The notes under the pieces are model-generated. The model was not told the DNA's origin and did not search any database. It saw only the letters and a program-made list of their open reading frames with translations. From the NCBI GenBank assembly GCA_018711085.1, contig DVIR01000056.1, forward strand, positions 62,001 through 126,000: a DNA stretch of 64,000 bases. Reading direction: 5' to 3'. The position numbers were made by a program, and so were the translations under genes. Source of the DNA: Faeciplasma gallinarum. GTDB taxonomy: Bacteria > Bacillota > Clostridia > Oscillospirales > Ruminococcaceae. This document shows, piece after piece, positions 52,101 to 58,451 of this stretch (positions are counted from its first letter, which is position 1; the number at the start of each line of letters is the position of its first letter).

Positions 52101-52494
52101 TGTCCTGAGTTATGTGGAATAGCCCGTAATAAACGCCGCGCTTGTCCGAGCCTGCGACCACGACTTTTGTACGCTTCTGCTCTTTTATCACCTTTATCTC
52201 ATATCTTTCCCACTGCTCGGAGCGAAAATCTCCGCCGCTTTCGCTTATGTGCCAGTCGCTGCTCTGCATGCGCACGTATTCGTCGCTGATGACTCCCGCA
52301 AGTATGTATGTGCCGCTCTGCGGTTCTTTTGTCACCACCTCCGGCGTTTTGCCGCTGAGGGCACATATGTCGTCGCATATGGCCTGTGCGACAAGGCTAA
52401 GCCCGTCGTACGCCGAGCCGGAGCGGTCTATGTATATGGGTGCTGCCGCCTTTGAATTTGCCAAGATAACTTTGTTGAAAGTGTTGTCAGCCAT
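49168..52494 (-). CDS. Glycoside hydrolase family 115 (xylan alpha-1,2-glucuronidase type)
   Basis: GH115 enzymes remove 4-O-methyl-glucuronic acid from internal and terminal xylose units of xylan. The 1108-residue protein has an N-terminal domain of GH67/GH115 type (about 1-160, with GVYYGLFHITQDIFGVSPW), then the catalytic barrel with RGFFMNDENP near 165, KGNYMWPAMWSN near 205, THPGENIPEDFP near 262, and GASHHEPMARSGGEWG near 300. The rest (about 580-1100) covers the helical middle part and the beta-rich C-terminal domain. No signal peptide is seen, so it should act in the cytoplasm on imported aldouronic oligosaccharides. GGGAGG lies nine bases before the ATG. No transporter or xylanase genes are nearby. 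Confidence 0.92.
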   Translation of the reverse strand: MADNTFNKVILANSKAAAPIYIDRSGSAYDGLSLVAQAICDDICALSGKTPEVVTKEPQSGTYILAGVISDEYVRMQSSDWHISESGGDFRSEQWERYEIKVIKEQKRTKVVVAGSDKRGVYYGLFHITQDIFGVSPWIWWADVKPERRQELSVDISELETVSKRPSVSFRGFFMNDENPCLNGFADSHFGGLNYMFYDEIFKLILRLKGNYMWPAMWSNNFSCDGVEGVYRVHSVKDNERFKELEKKYHHKLGGLMYCDTHPGENIPEDFPNTNINAPHDRIIKPGEYPMSLANAVLADRYGITVGASHHEPMARSGGEWGMLQGYWSKNITYRDPEIPTDEGQKVWNYIYNPKNIEAFWSDGIYRNGGFNNLLTIGMRGENDSILIDAKGKTLDTADNIELLKAVLKTQYKILKEHGVQKTPLLLAVYKEVENCWYGGTRADPEAAKGKGLRDDPEVAGLLGADTGRIVMLCEDNNGYLRTLPELGQKDEYNWGLYYHFDYVGSPKTSMWINTMPLQRSWENLTQAYEYGIDDAWIVNVGDLRPMELPLSYFMDLAYDFDKYGISNPNNTEGYIRNWTREVFGAEHALAEGDMETIASLLEDYAWLNGVCKPETLKSEGDCSYSVLHYDAAADCLKLVNSIIKRANSLREKITKDSCRYEQFYQLVYYPAVASANVVRIQILSALNKLYAGRGSTVANKLSELVEKYLKLDEELTAEYNALGEDLNGVNKWYGMMIASPDYCRTYDDPILGMVTAQAHMNYSSWNGASAIKIEPEHVCAKPDGGMIVDVAGRQEGISNGTLTLPDFESSERQTYVINLTNSSDKPVKYRITPECDFLMTDGALEGEYTYAHSVSVRVDWSKVSYDCTASVKIESDDASVTVVAGVKIVDTSAKKDKTHFMSNGIAAINADGYFDKGDSCGVRWTKLDGYGKSKVSMKMLNTCTEPFEAGCGPWLDYAVKVPESGVPESGDYKLVLCVGQGNNVSFDHGTHLNVGVQLDGGEIKVVNIQGEGYISGVSGGWFASIEQGGRRVQTDVHLESGEHVLRIWGMDQNAVLQKFLIMPSRMPLYPSLIGPKATYDSSLGTPSDKDAPWLLPCDEELKGALDA

Positions 52495-52530
52495 GCCAAG
52501 TTGCCTCCCTCAAATTTACTTCCTGATTGC

Positions 52531-52559
52531 ATTATATCCTAAATCCTCGCCGCAATCAA
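52531..52559 (-). promoter_or_regulatory. Promoter of the GH115 operon
   Basis: TTGATT (52554-52559) and TATAAT (52531-52536) are 17 bp apart on the minus strand, about 35 bases before the start codon. No catabolite-response element was recognised. Confidence 0.75.
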
Positions 52560-52572
52560 GAAATATTATGAC

Positions 52573-52607
52573 AAAACCCCGCCGGACATATGGTCGGGCG
52601 GGGTTTG
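52573..52607 (-). terminator. Terminator of the DUF975 gene
   Basis: AAACCCCGCC pairs with GGCGGGGTTT around CGACCATATGTCC, itself self-pairing; the minus strand continues with TGTCATAATATTTC. It lies about 50 bases after the stop codon. U content is modest. Confidence 0.65.
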
Positions 52608-52655
52608 CAGTTTTATTTACAAGTATCGGTCAGCATGCGCAGCCGCGCATCTTAA

Positions 52656-53576
52656 TTACTGAGCGCCGTTATTTGCGCCGTTGTCCGGTGCGTTATTTGT
52701 CGGCGCATTGTTCACCGGAGCATTGTTCACGGGAGCATCATTCACGGGTGCATTATTCACCGGTGCGTTATTCACGGGTGCATTATTTGCGCCGCCCATT
52801 CCGTTGTCGGGCCGGTAAGGCTGCTGATAGGTCTGAGCCTGCTGATAGGTCTGAGCCTGCTGATAAGGCTGCTGGTAAGGCTGACCCTGCTGATACTGCT
52901 GATAGCCGTATCCGGGGTTAGGATTAGGAGCAGGGGCTTTGCATGCGTTCTCATAGAACGACGCTGTCACCAGTCCCAAGAATATCTGAGACACAGCCAG
53001 GTAAAGCAGAACAAAGACAAAGAGAATTATTCCGAACAGCACGCCGATATAGGGTATTGCCGCGAACAATCCGAGGATGAGTGAGCACACGCCATAGCCT
53101 ATGTACAAAAATGCATCCGCCCAGAACATCTTTCCTCTTATGCCCTTTGTCATCTTCATGGATTCCTTTATTGCGTCCATCGCATGAACCTCGGGTCTTG
53201 TCATGAGTATGTACGGAGTAAATCTGTAGGAGTAGGTCTTTATGATGGCAAAGACGATGCCGACTATCGGGATGAGTCCCCAAAGGAGTATCCAAAGATA
53301 CATCCACGCCATTCCTCCGGCGATGCGCTTGAAGTTAGAGAATCCGGTGAACAGGTCTTTTGAGTCAACGGAATTTCCACGCAAGCCCTTTAAGTAGAGC
53401 ATGCTCAGGCTTGCCTCAAACGCAAATGTTATCGGCAGGCTTATTATCGGAATTGCGCCGAATATGCCCGCAAGTGTGATCAAAAAGTTACACAAGAGCG
53501 TCAGTCCCCAAAGAATGATCGGCCTCTTTGAGAGCACGGCGATTGCCGACTTATAGTTTTGCATAATCGAGTTCAT
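52656..53576 (-). CDS. DUF975-type membrane protein with a repetitive polar tail
   Basis: The 306-residue protein has about five to six hydrophobic segments between residues 20 and 205, with the GLRGN, ILWGLIPIVGIVFAIIKTYSY and TRPEVHAMDAIKESMKMTKG regions that match DUF975 proteins (the middle one given as LWGLIPIVGIVFAIIK). From about 215 onward it is a tail of two repeats: glutamine- and tyrosine-rich QPYQQ/QAQTYQ units, then seven copies of NNAPV-like pentapeptides. The tail would lie in the cytoplasm or outside depending on topology. Function is unknown. The start is set at the second ATG, seven bases after GGGGG. Confidence 0.8.
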   Translation of the reverse strand: MNSIMQNYKSAIAVLSKRPIILWGLTLLCNFLITLAGIFGAIPIISLPITFAFEASLSMLYLKGLRGNSVDSKDLFTGFSNFKRIAGGMAWMYLWILLWGLIPIVGIVFAIIKTYSYRFTPYILMTRPEVHAMDAIKESMKMTKGIRGKMFWADAFLYIGYGVCSLILGLFAAIPYIGVLFGIILFVFVLLYLAVSQIFLGLVTASFYENACKAPAPNPNPGYGYQQYQQGQPYQQPYQQAQTYQQAQTYQQPYRPDNGMGGANNAPVNNAPVNNAPVNDAPVNNAPVNNAPTNNAPDNGANNGAQ

Positions 53577-53688
53577 AAACATTCCCCCAGGTTATAAATT
53601 TTTATTGCGCAATTTACGCTGTCAAGATGCATGATTGCGCAGTGTATTGTACGCGGCGCAGATCTCACGCCTCTATATAGACACATAT

Positions 53689-53717
53689 ATTATACAACAA
53701 TGACGGCTATGTGTCAA
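53689..53717 (-). promoter_or_regulatory. Promoter of the DUF975 gene
   Basis: Perfect TTGACA (53712-53717) and TATAAT (53689-53694) boxes are 17 bp apart on the minus strand. The 110-nt leader contains ATTGCGCAAT and ATTGCGCA, which can pair over eight bases. Confidence 0.85.
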
Positions 53718-53770
53718 CACAAGCTAAAGCAATAAAGCAATTCTAACAAACCCGCGCCGATGTTTCGGCA

Positions 53771-53825
53771 GGCTTAATATATATTAAGCCATCGGATTTA
53801 CAACGTCGCTTTAATGTGATATAAT
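53771..53825 (+). promoter_or_regulatory. Aminotransferase gene promoter with a 20-bp perfect palindrome
   Basis: TTTACA (53797-53802) and TATAAT (53820-53825) are 17 bp apart on the plus strand. Immediately upstream of the -35 box lies the perfect palindrome GGCTTAATAT-ATATTAAGCC (53771-53790). It has no U tract and so is not a terminator; it is placed as an operator for a dimeric regulator would be. It lies between divergent promoters. Confidence 0.7.
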
Positions 53826-53864
53826 GATAAATAAAATTAAAATACCAAGGCGGTGCATTAATAA

Positions 53865-55052
53865 ATGGAATACAAGATTTCAAATAAATTTGTCAACATG
53901 AAGCCCTCGGCGATAAGAGAGATTTTTAAAAGTCTCGGCAAGCCGGGCTGCATAAGCTTTGCCGCGGGAAACCCAAGCCCCGAATCATTCCCGATACCTC
54001 AAATAAAGGAAATAGCCGATGACATACTCGCAAACGACCCGATAACCGCTCTTCAGTACGGCGTGACAGAGGGCTACGCTCCCCTCAGAGACCTTGTCAA
54101 GCAGAGGCTGAAAAGAGTATACAACATCGGAACGCCGGACGATGAGACGATCATAGTTACAGGCGGACAGCAGGGCATAGAGCTTACCTGCAAGGTCATG
54201 TGCAACGAGGGGGACGTGGTTATAAGCGAAAACCCGAGCTTTATAGGTGCGCTCAACTCGTTCCGCTCGCTCGGCGCAAAGCTTGTGGGCGTGCCGCTCA
54301 AGGACGACGGCATGGACATTGCGGCGCTTGAGAACGCATTGAAATCAAATCCCAAGACAAAGCTGATATACACTATCCCGTCATTTCAGAACCCCGCGGG
54401 AATCACATCGACGCTTGAGAACAGGAAAGCGGTTTACGAGCTTGCAAGAAAGTACGATGTGCTGATAATAGAGGACAACCCGTACGGAGACCTGCGGTTT
54501 GCGGGAGAGGACGTCCCCACATACAAGAGCTTTGACACAGACGGAAGGGTTGTATACTGCGGTTCGTTTTCAAAGATACTTTCCGCCGGAATACGCGTAG
54601 GAACCCTCACAGCCAACAAGGAGCTTGTGAGCAAGATAGTGGTTGCAAAGCAGGTTGAGGACGTTCACACCAACGTGTTCTTCCAGATGGTCTGTGCAAA
54701 GTACATGAGCGAGTACGACCTTGAGGGACACATAGAAAAGATAAGAAAGCTTTACATGCATAAGGCCGGGCTGATGATTGCGGCGCTCGAGAAGTACATG
54801 CCCGCAGACGTCAAGTTCACCCGCCCCGACGGCGGAATATTCCTGTGGTGCAGTCTGCCGGAGGGATACAGCCTTGACGAGTTTGTAAAACGTTGTTCAG
54901 ATAAGAACGTCTTTGTTGTCCCCGGAACGGCGTTTTTGCCGGATGAGTCCGAGGTCACCCGCTCATTCAGGCTAAACTACTCCATGCCGTCCGATGAGGA
55001 AATTGACAGAGGCATAAAACTCCTTGCGGAGGTTGTGCAGCAAATGCGGTAA
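53865..55052 (+). CDS. PLP-dependent aminotransferase, class I/II (2-aminoadipate/aromatic type)
   Basis: The 395-residue protein is a fold-type I aminotransferase. ISFAAGNPSPESFP near 30, LQYGVTEGYAPLRDLV near 64, and VTGGQQGIEL near 101 are typical of the LysN/AraT-like group (also the catalytic part of MocR regulators, but no helix-turn-helix is present). TIPSFQNPAG near 170, EDNPYGDLRF near 206 and YCGSFSKILSAGIRVG near 232 with the PLP lysine complete the active site; FRLNYSM near 365 holds the substrate arginine. Broad amino acid specificity is usual, so the substrate remains open. It has its own promoter with an operator-like palindrome and a strong terminator. Confidence 0.88.
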   Translation: MEYKISNKFVNMKPSAIREIFKSLGKPGCISFAAGNPSPESFPIPQIKEIADDILANDPITALQYGVTEGYAPLRDLVKQRLKRVYNIGTPDDETIIVTGGQQGIELTCKVMCNEGDVVISENPSFIGALNSFRSLGAKLVGVPLKDDGMDIAALENALKSNPKTKLIYTIPSFQNPAGITSTLENRKAVYELARKYDVLIIEDNPYGDLRFAGEDVPTYKSFDTDGRVVYCGSFSKILSAGIRVGTLTANKELVSKIVVAKQVEDVHTNVFFQMVCAKYMSEYDLEGHIEKIRKLYMHKAGLMIAALEKYMPADVKFTRPDGGIFLWCSLPEGYSLDEFVKRCSDKNVFVVPGTAFLPDESEVTRSFRLNYSMPSDEEIDRGIKLLAEVVQQMR

Positions 55053-55087
55053 TACATCGATGCCGCACCAATATTAAAACCACAAAC

Positions 55088-55143
55088 AAAAAAGCGCTTT
55101 TGCCCGCCAACGCACAGCTAAGTTTACGGCAAAAGCGCTTTTT
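55088..55143. terminator. Bidirectional terminator between convergent genes
   Basis: AAAAAGCGCTTTTGCC pairs perfectly over 16 bases with GGCAAAAGCGCTTTTT across a 23-base loop. It serves the aminotransferase gene on the plus strand and trmO on the minus strand. Confidence 0.88.
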
Positions 55144-55195
55144 CATCGGATATCATATTCCACAGCGTAGTAAACACTATCAAATATACTTTCAG

Positions 55196-55873
55196 TTATC
55201 GAACTTTCTTTATATCTGTGACGGTTGCGACGCCGTTTTCAACCCTAAAACTCACGCTGTAGGCGGCATAGTCAAACGTATACACCCTGTCGGGGTCATT
55301 TTGATACGCAGGGCGCGGGTCAGAGGCAAGTATATCTGTAATGGCTTCAAGCTTGTCAGGGGCGACCGCTGCAAGCTGCGGCGGCACATCCACCTTCAGG
55401 GCGTATGTGCTGCATGCGTCGGCAAAGCTGCACACGGCATCAGGGTGTGAGTCGGAATACTTTACATACGGTTTTATGTCAAATATCGGAGTGCCGCTCA
55501 TGAGGTCTGCCCCGCTCACCTCAAGCATGGGTGCGCGTTCGCCGTCATGTATTACACGCAAAAGTCTGACAGATGAAAGCCCGAGCGAGTTGGGTCTGAA
55601 GGGAGACCTCGTCGCAAAGACGCCCACTCGGGTATTTCCGCCCAATCTCGGCGGGCGGACGGTGGGGTGAAATCCGTCCTGCGGCGTCTCGGAAAACTGC
55701 CATATGAGCCAAAGGTGCGAATACTCCTCTATGCCTCTTATCGCCTCACGGCTGCGAAACTGCGGCTCAAAAACTATTATCGAGCTTGCCTTGTTTAGTA
55801 TGCCGCTCTGGCGGGGTATGCCGAACTTTGACACAAAGTCGTTTTCTATATGCGCTATCGGTGTGATGTTCAT
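55196..55873 (-). CDS. trmO: tRNA t6A37 methyltransferase TrmO (TsaA/YaeB family)
   Basis: TrmO methylates N6 of t6A37 in tRNA-Thr with SAM. The 225-residue protein has the beta-barrel YaeB/VirR fold: PIAHIENDF and FGIPRQSG at the N terminus, IEEYSHLWLIWQF near 48, TVRPPRLGGNTRVGVFATRSPFRPN near 70-95 (marked by PPRLGG and TRSPFRPN, which bind SAM), and DIKPYVKYSD near 132. A C-terminal extension (about 150-225) matches the larger family members. The gene stands back to back with the ZIP transporter. Confidence 0.93.
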   Translation of the reverse strand: MNITPIAHIENDFVSKFGIPRQSGILNKASSIIVFEPQFRSREAIRGIEEYSHLWLIWQFSETPQDGFHPTVRPPRLGGNTRVGVFATRSPFRPNSLGLSSVRLLRVIHDGERAPMLEVSGADLMSGTPIFDIKPYVKYSDSHPDAVCSFADACSTYALKVDVPPQLAAVAPDKLEAITDILASDPRPAYQNDPDRVYTFDYAAYSVSFRVENGVATVTDIKKVR

Positions 55874-55938
55874 GCGTCTCCTTCCCGCCGCGTAACAACT
55901 GCGTGCACACGCGGCATATACTGCATAGAGGTGATTTG

Positions 55939-56739
55939 ATGTCTGATGTGATTGTTTATGTGCTTTATGCGCTCATCGCCACGTCCTGCACATGGCTTAT
56001 GACCGCTTTGGGCGCATTGACGGTTATATTTTTCAACTCGGAAAACCACAGGCTTATGAATCTCATGCTTGGGTTTGCCGCGGGGGTGATGATAGCCGCA
56101 AGCTTTTGGTCGCTGCTCGAGCCGGCTGTTGCACGGGCTGAGGCGGACGGCTCTCCCGCATGGCTTGTTGCGTCCGCGGGGTTTATATGCGGCGCGGCTT
56201 TCTTATGGGCGTCTGACAGGATAGTGAGCTTTGCAAGAAAGCGCGAGCGTGCACAGCTGCCGGCGGAGAAAAAAAGCAGAACCTCGCTTTTGGTGATGTC
56301 CGTAACCCTTCACAACATACCAGAGGGGCTGGCGGTGGGAGTTGCGTTCGGCGCGCTCAGTGAAAACCCCGACCCACAGGCTGTGATGGGCGCCGCGGTG
56401 ATAGCTTTGGGCATAGGCGTTCAAAACTTTCCCGAGGGCGCAGCAGTGTCCCTGCCGCTGAGACGCGAGGGCATGTCAAAGCTTAAAAGCTTTATGATAG
56501 GTCAGGCGTCGGCTATCGTGGAGCCGATAGCGGGGGTGATCGGTGCGGCGGCAGTGGTGTATGTTGAGGCGATACTGCCGTTCGCGCTTGCGTTTGCCGC
56601 GGGAGCTATGATACTTGTTGCCGTGCACGAGCTGATACCGGAGTGTCAGCGCACGGAGTCGGCGGACTCGTACAGCGCGACTTTCGGGATAGTGGCGGGT
56701 TTTGCCGTCATGATGCTCCTTGACGTTGCGCTAGGGTGA
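55939..56739 (+). CDS. ZIP-family metal transporter (zinc and related ions)
   Basis: The 266-residue membrane protein has eight predicted helices. HNIPEGLAVGVAFG near 133 and the matching NFPEGAAV near 175 are the paired metal-site motifs of ZIP proteins, in the helix IV and V positions; the second has asparagine in place of histidine, as in the GufA/ZupT-like group. A short charged cytoplasmic loop (RKRERAQ) follows helix III. Import of zinc, manganese or iron is likely. ATG 55939 was taken as start because AGGTGA precedes it by four bases; the frame is open from 55903. Confidence 0.9.
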   Translation: MSDVIVYVLYALIATSCTWLMTALGALTVIFFNSENHRLMNLMLGFAAGVMIAASFWSLLEPAVARAEADGSPAWLVASAGFICGAAFLWASDRIVSFARKRERAQLPAEKKSRTSLLVMSVTLHNIPEGLAVGVAFGALSENPDPQAVMGAAVIALGIGVQNFPEGAAVSLPLRREGMSKLKSFMIGQASAIVEPIAGVIGAAAVVYVEAILPFALAFAAGAMILVAVHELIPECQRTESADSYSATFGIVAGFAVMMLLDVALG

Positions 56740-56755
56740 GTATACATGCAACGCA

Positions 56756-56797
56756 AAAGACCGACCGCAGATCTCTGCGGACGGTCTGTTTTTTTTA
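56756..56797. terminator. Bidirectional terminator after the ZIP gene
   Basis: AGACCG-CCGCAGA pairs with TCTGCGG-CGGTCT; the plus strand continues with GTTTTTTTT and the minus strand with TTTGCG. The T run overlaps the stop codon of the DUF3899-like gene. Confidence 0.9.
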
Positions 56798-57187
56798 CAA
56801 TGCGAAGTAGAGAACAAGGCACACCACGGAAGCTCCTAACAGCGCAAGTCCGACAAAGAACCATTGCTTTTGCCAGGGGCGTCTTGATTCCGCCTTGCGA
56901 AGCTTAAACTCGTAAAACGTCTCAAAGTCACGCCGCCTTGACGTAAACGGCTTTATCAATGCGTCAACGCCAAAGGCGAGCATGTCGTATGCCCCCTTTG
57001 AGTTTGCCCAGCTCAGCGCTCCTATTCCCGCAATCACCGCTCCGGCGACCGAAAAGCAATCGGAGAGCTTGCCCATGACGTCCGAAACCGTCTCCTGTTC
57101 AAAAAGCCCCGTCGCATACGCGCAAACGCCGAACAGTATCACCGCGGCAACCGCTGCGCTTATGTACCTGTATCTTCCGTTCTTCAT
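56795..57187 (-). CDS. Small membrane protein, DUF3899-like
   Basis: The 130-residue protein has three hydrophobic segments (about 9-27, 42-60 and 109-128). Between the second and third lies a charged cytoplasmic stretch with RRRDFETFYEFKLRK. The layout and the ANSKGAYDML region after the second helix resemble DUF3899 proteins, though I am not certain. It lies 16 bases after oppF and before a terminator, so it is the last gene of the opp transcript. A role with the transporter is not established. Confidence 0.6.
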   Translation of the reverse strand: MKNGRYRYISAAVAAVILFGVCAYATGLFEQETVSDVMGKLSDCFSVAGAVIAGIGALSWANSKGAYDMLAFGVDALIKPFTSRRRDFETFYEFKLRKAESRRPWQKQWFFVGLALLGASVVCLVLYFAL

Positions 57188-57203
57188 CCTCTATCCTTTG
57201 CAC

Positions 57204-58451
57204 TTACTTCAATATCTTCATGTACTTTTCGTACTCAGCCTGATTGCAGCTCACGAAATGCCCCGGCTTTACCTCCCTGAAGGACGGCTTATCGACCGAG
57301 TAATCATGCTCCGCCAGAGGATTATATGTTATCCTCTTTCTCTTCTTCTCGTAAACCGGATCGGGAAGCGGTATAGCCGACAGCAGCGACCTTGTATACG
57401 GGTGAAGGGGATTTAAGAACAGCTCGTCGGAAGGAGCAAGCTCCACCATCTTTCCGTAGTACATAACGCCTATTCTGTCAGAGAAGTATTTGACTACCGA
57501 CAGATCATGCGCTATGAACAAAAGCGTAAGACCGAACTTATCTCTTAAATCGTTGAGCAGGTTTATAACCTGAGCCTGAATCGAAACGTCGAGTGCGGAA
57601 ACCGGCTCGTCTGCGATGATGAGGTCGGGGTTCATGATTATAGACCTTGCAACGCCTATACGCTGTCTCTGTCCGCCGGAAAACTCGTGCGGGTAGCGGC
57701 TTGCATGCTCCGGAACAAGTCCTACAAGCTCAAGCATTTCGTACACTTTTTCGTTTATGACCTTTTTATTCCTCTCGCCCTGAATGATAAGTCCCTCCGA
57801 AATTATTTCCCTTACGGTCATTCTGGGGTCTAATGATGCGATGGGGTCCTGGAATATCATCTGAATCTGGGTTACAAGCTTTGTGCGCTTTGCCTTTCTA
57901 AGCTCGTTTTTATACTCCTTTATCAGCGCGGGCTTGTCCTGAGGCTTTGCCGCATCTATGAGCGGCAGGTACTTTTCCTTAACCGCCGCAACAAGCTTTT
58001 GCGAGTACTCCTTGTCGCAGTTTTTCTGGTCATACCTGGCCTCTTTCATCTTCTTTTTCTGCTCGGCAATTATCTGCGCGCACTCGGCTTTTATCTTAGC
58101 CGCCTCGTCGGGGCTTGCGTTCTTGAGCTTTTTCGCGCAGTCCTCACGCGCCTTATCTATGGCTTCCTTATACGAGCGTGTTCCGGCGCATATTCTCACG
58201 CCTTTGAAGATGACGTCTCCGGAGGTGATGTTGTAGAGCTTGATTATAGAGCGTCCGGTGGTTGTTTTACCGCATCCCGACTCGCCTACGAGTCCGAACA
58301 CCTCGCCCTTCTTTATGTCAAAGCTCACATCATCAACCGCTTTAAGCTCGCCCTTGCCCATCTTGAAGTACTGGCACAGGTGGTTTACCCTGAGAAGAAC
58401 ATCGGAGTCAAGCTCAACATCCACTTTTGATTTCAAGCTGTCATTGCTCAT
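57204..58451 (-). CDS. oppF: Oligopeptide ABC transporter ATP-binding protein OppF with a ~100-residue insertion
   Basis: This is one of two ATPase subunits of a peptide importer. The 415-residue protein has Walker A GESGCGKTT at 56-64, the Q loop in IFQDPIASLDP at 199-209, the signature FSGGQRQRIG near 264 and Walker B LIIADEPVSALD near 285. The C-terminal oligopeptide-binding extension with LHPYTRSLLSAIPLP is normal. Between Walker A and Q loop, residues about 88-192 form an extra lysine- and alanine-rich helical stretch (for example KIKAECAQIIAEQKKKMKEA) absent from usual OppF, which is about 310-330 long. The core motifs are intact, so the ATPase should work. The ATG overlaps the oppD stop as TAATG. 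Confidence 0.9.
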   Translation of the reverse strand: MSNDSLKSKVDVELDSDVLLRVNHLCQYFKMGKGELKAVDDVSFDIKKGEVFGLVGESGCGKTTTGRSIIKLYNITSGDVIFKGVRICAGTRSYKEAIDKAREDCAKKLKNASPDEAAKIKAECAQIIAEQKKKMKEARYDQKNCDKEYSQKLVAAVKEKYLPLIDAAKPQDKPALIKEYKNELRKAKRTKLVTQIQMIFQDPIASLDPRMTVREIISEGLIIQGERNKKVINEKVYEMLELVGLVPEHASRYPHEFSGGQRQRIGVARSIIMNPDLIIADEPVSALDVSIQAQVINLLNDLRDKFGLTLLFIAHDLSVVKYFSDRIGVMYYGKMVELAPSDELFLNPLHPYTRSLLSAIPLPDPVYEKKRKRITYNPLAEHDYSVDKPSFREVKPGHFVSCNQAEYEKYMKILK

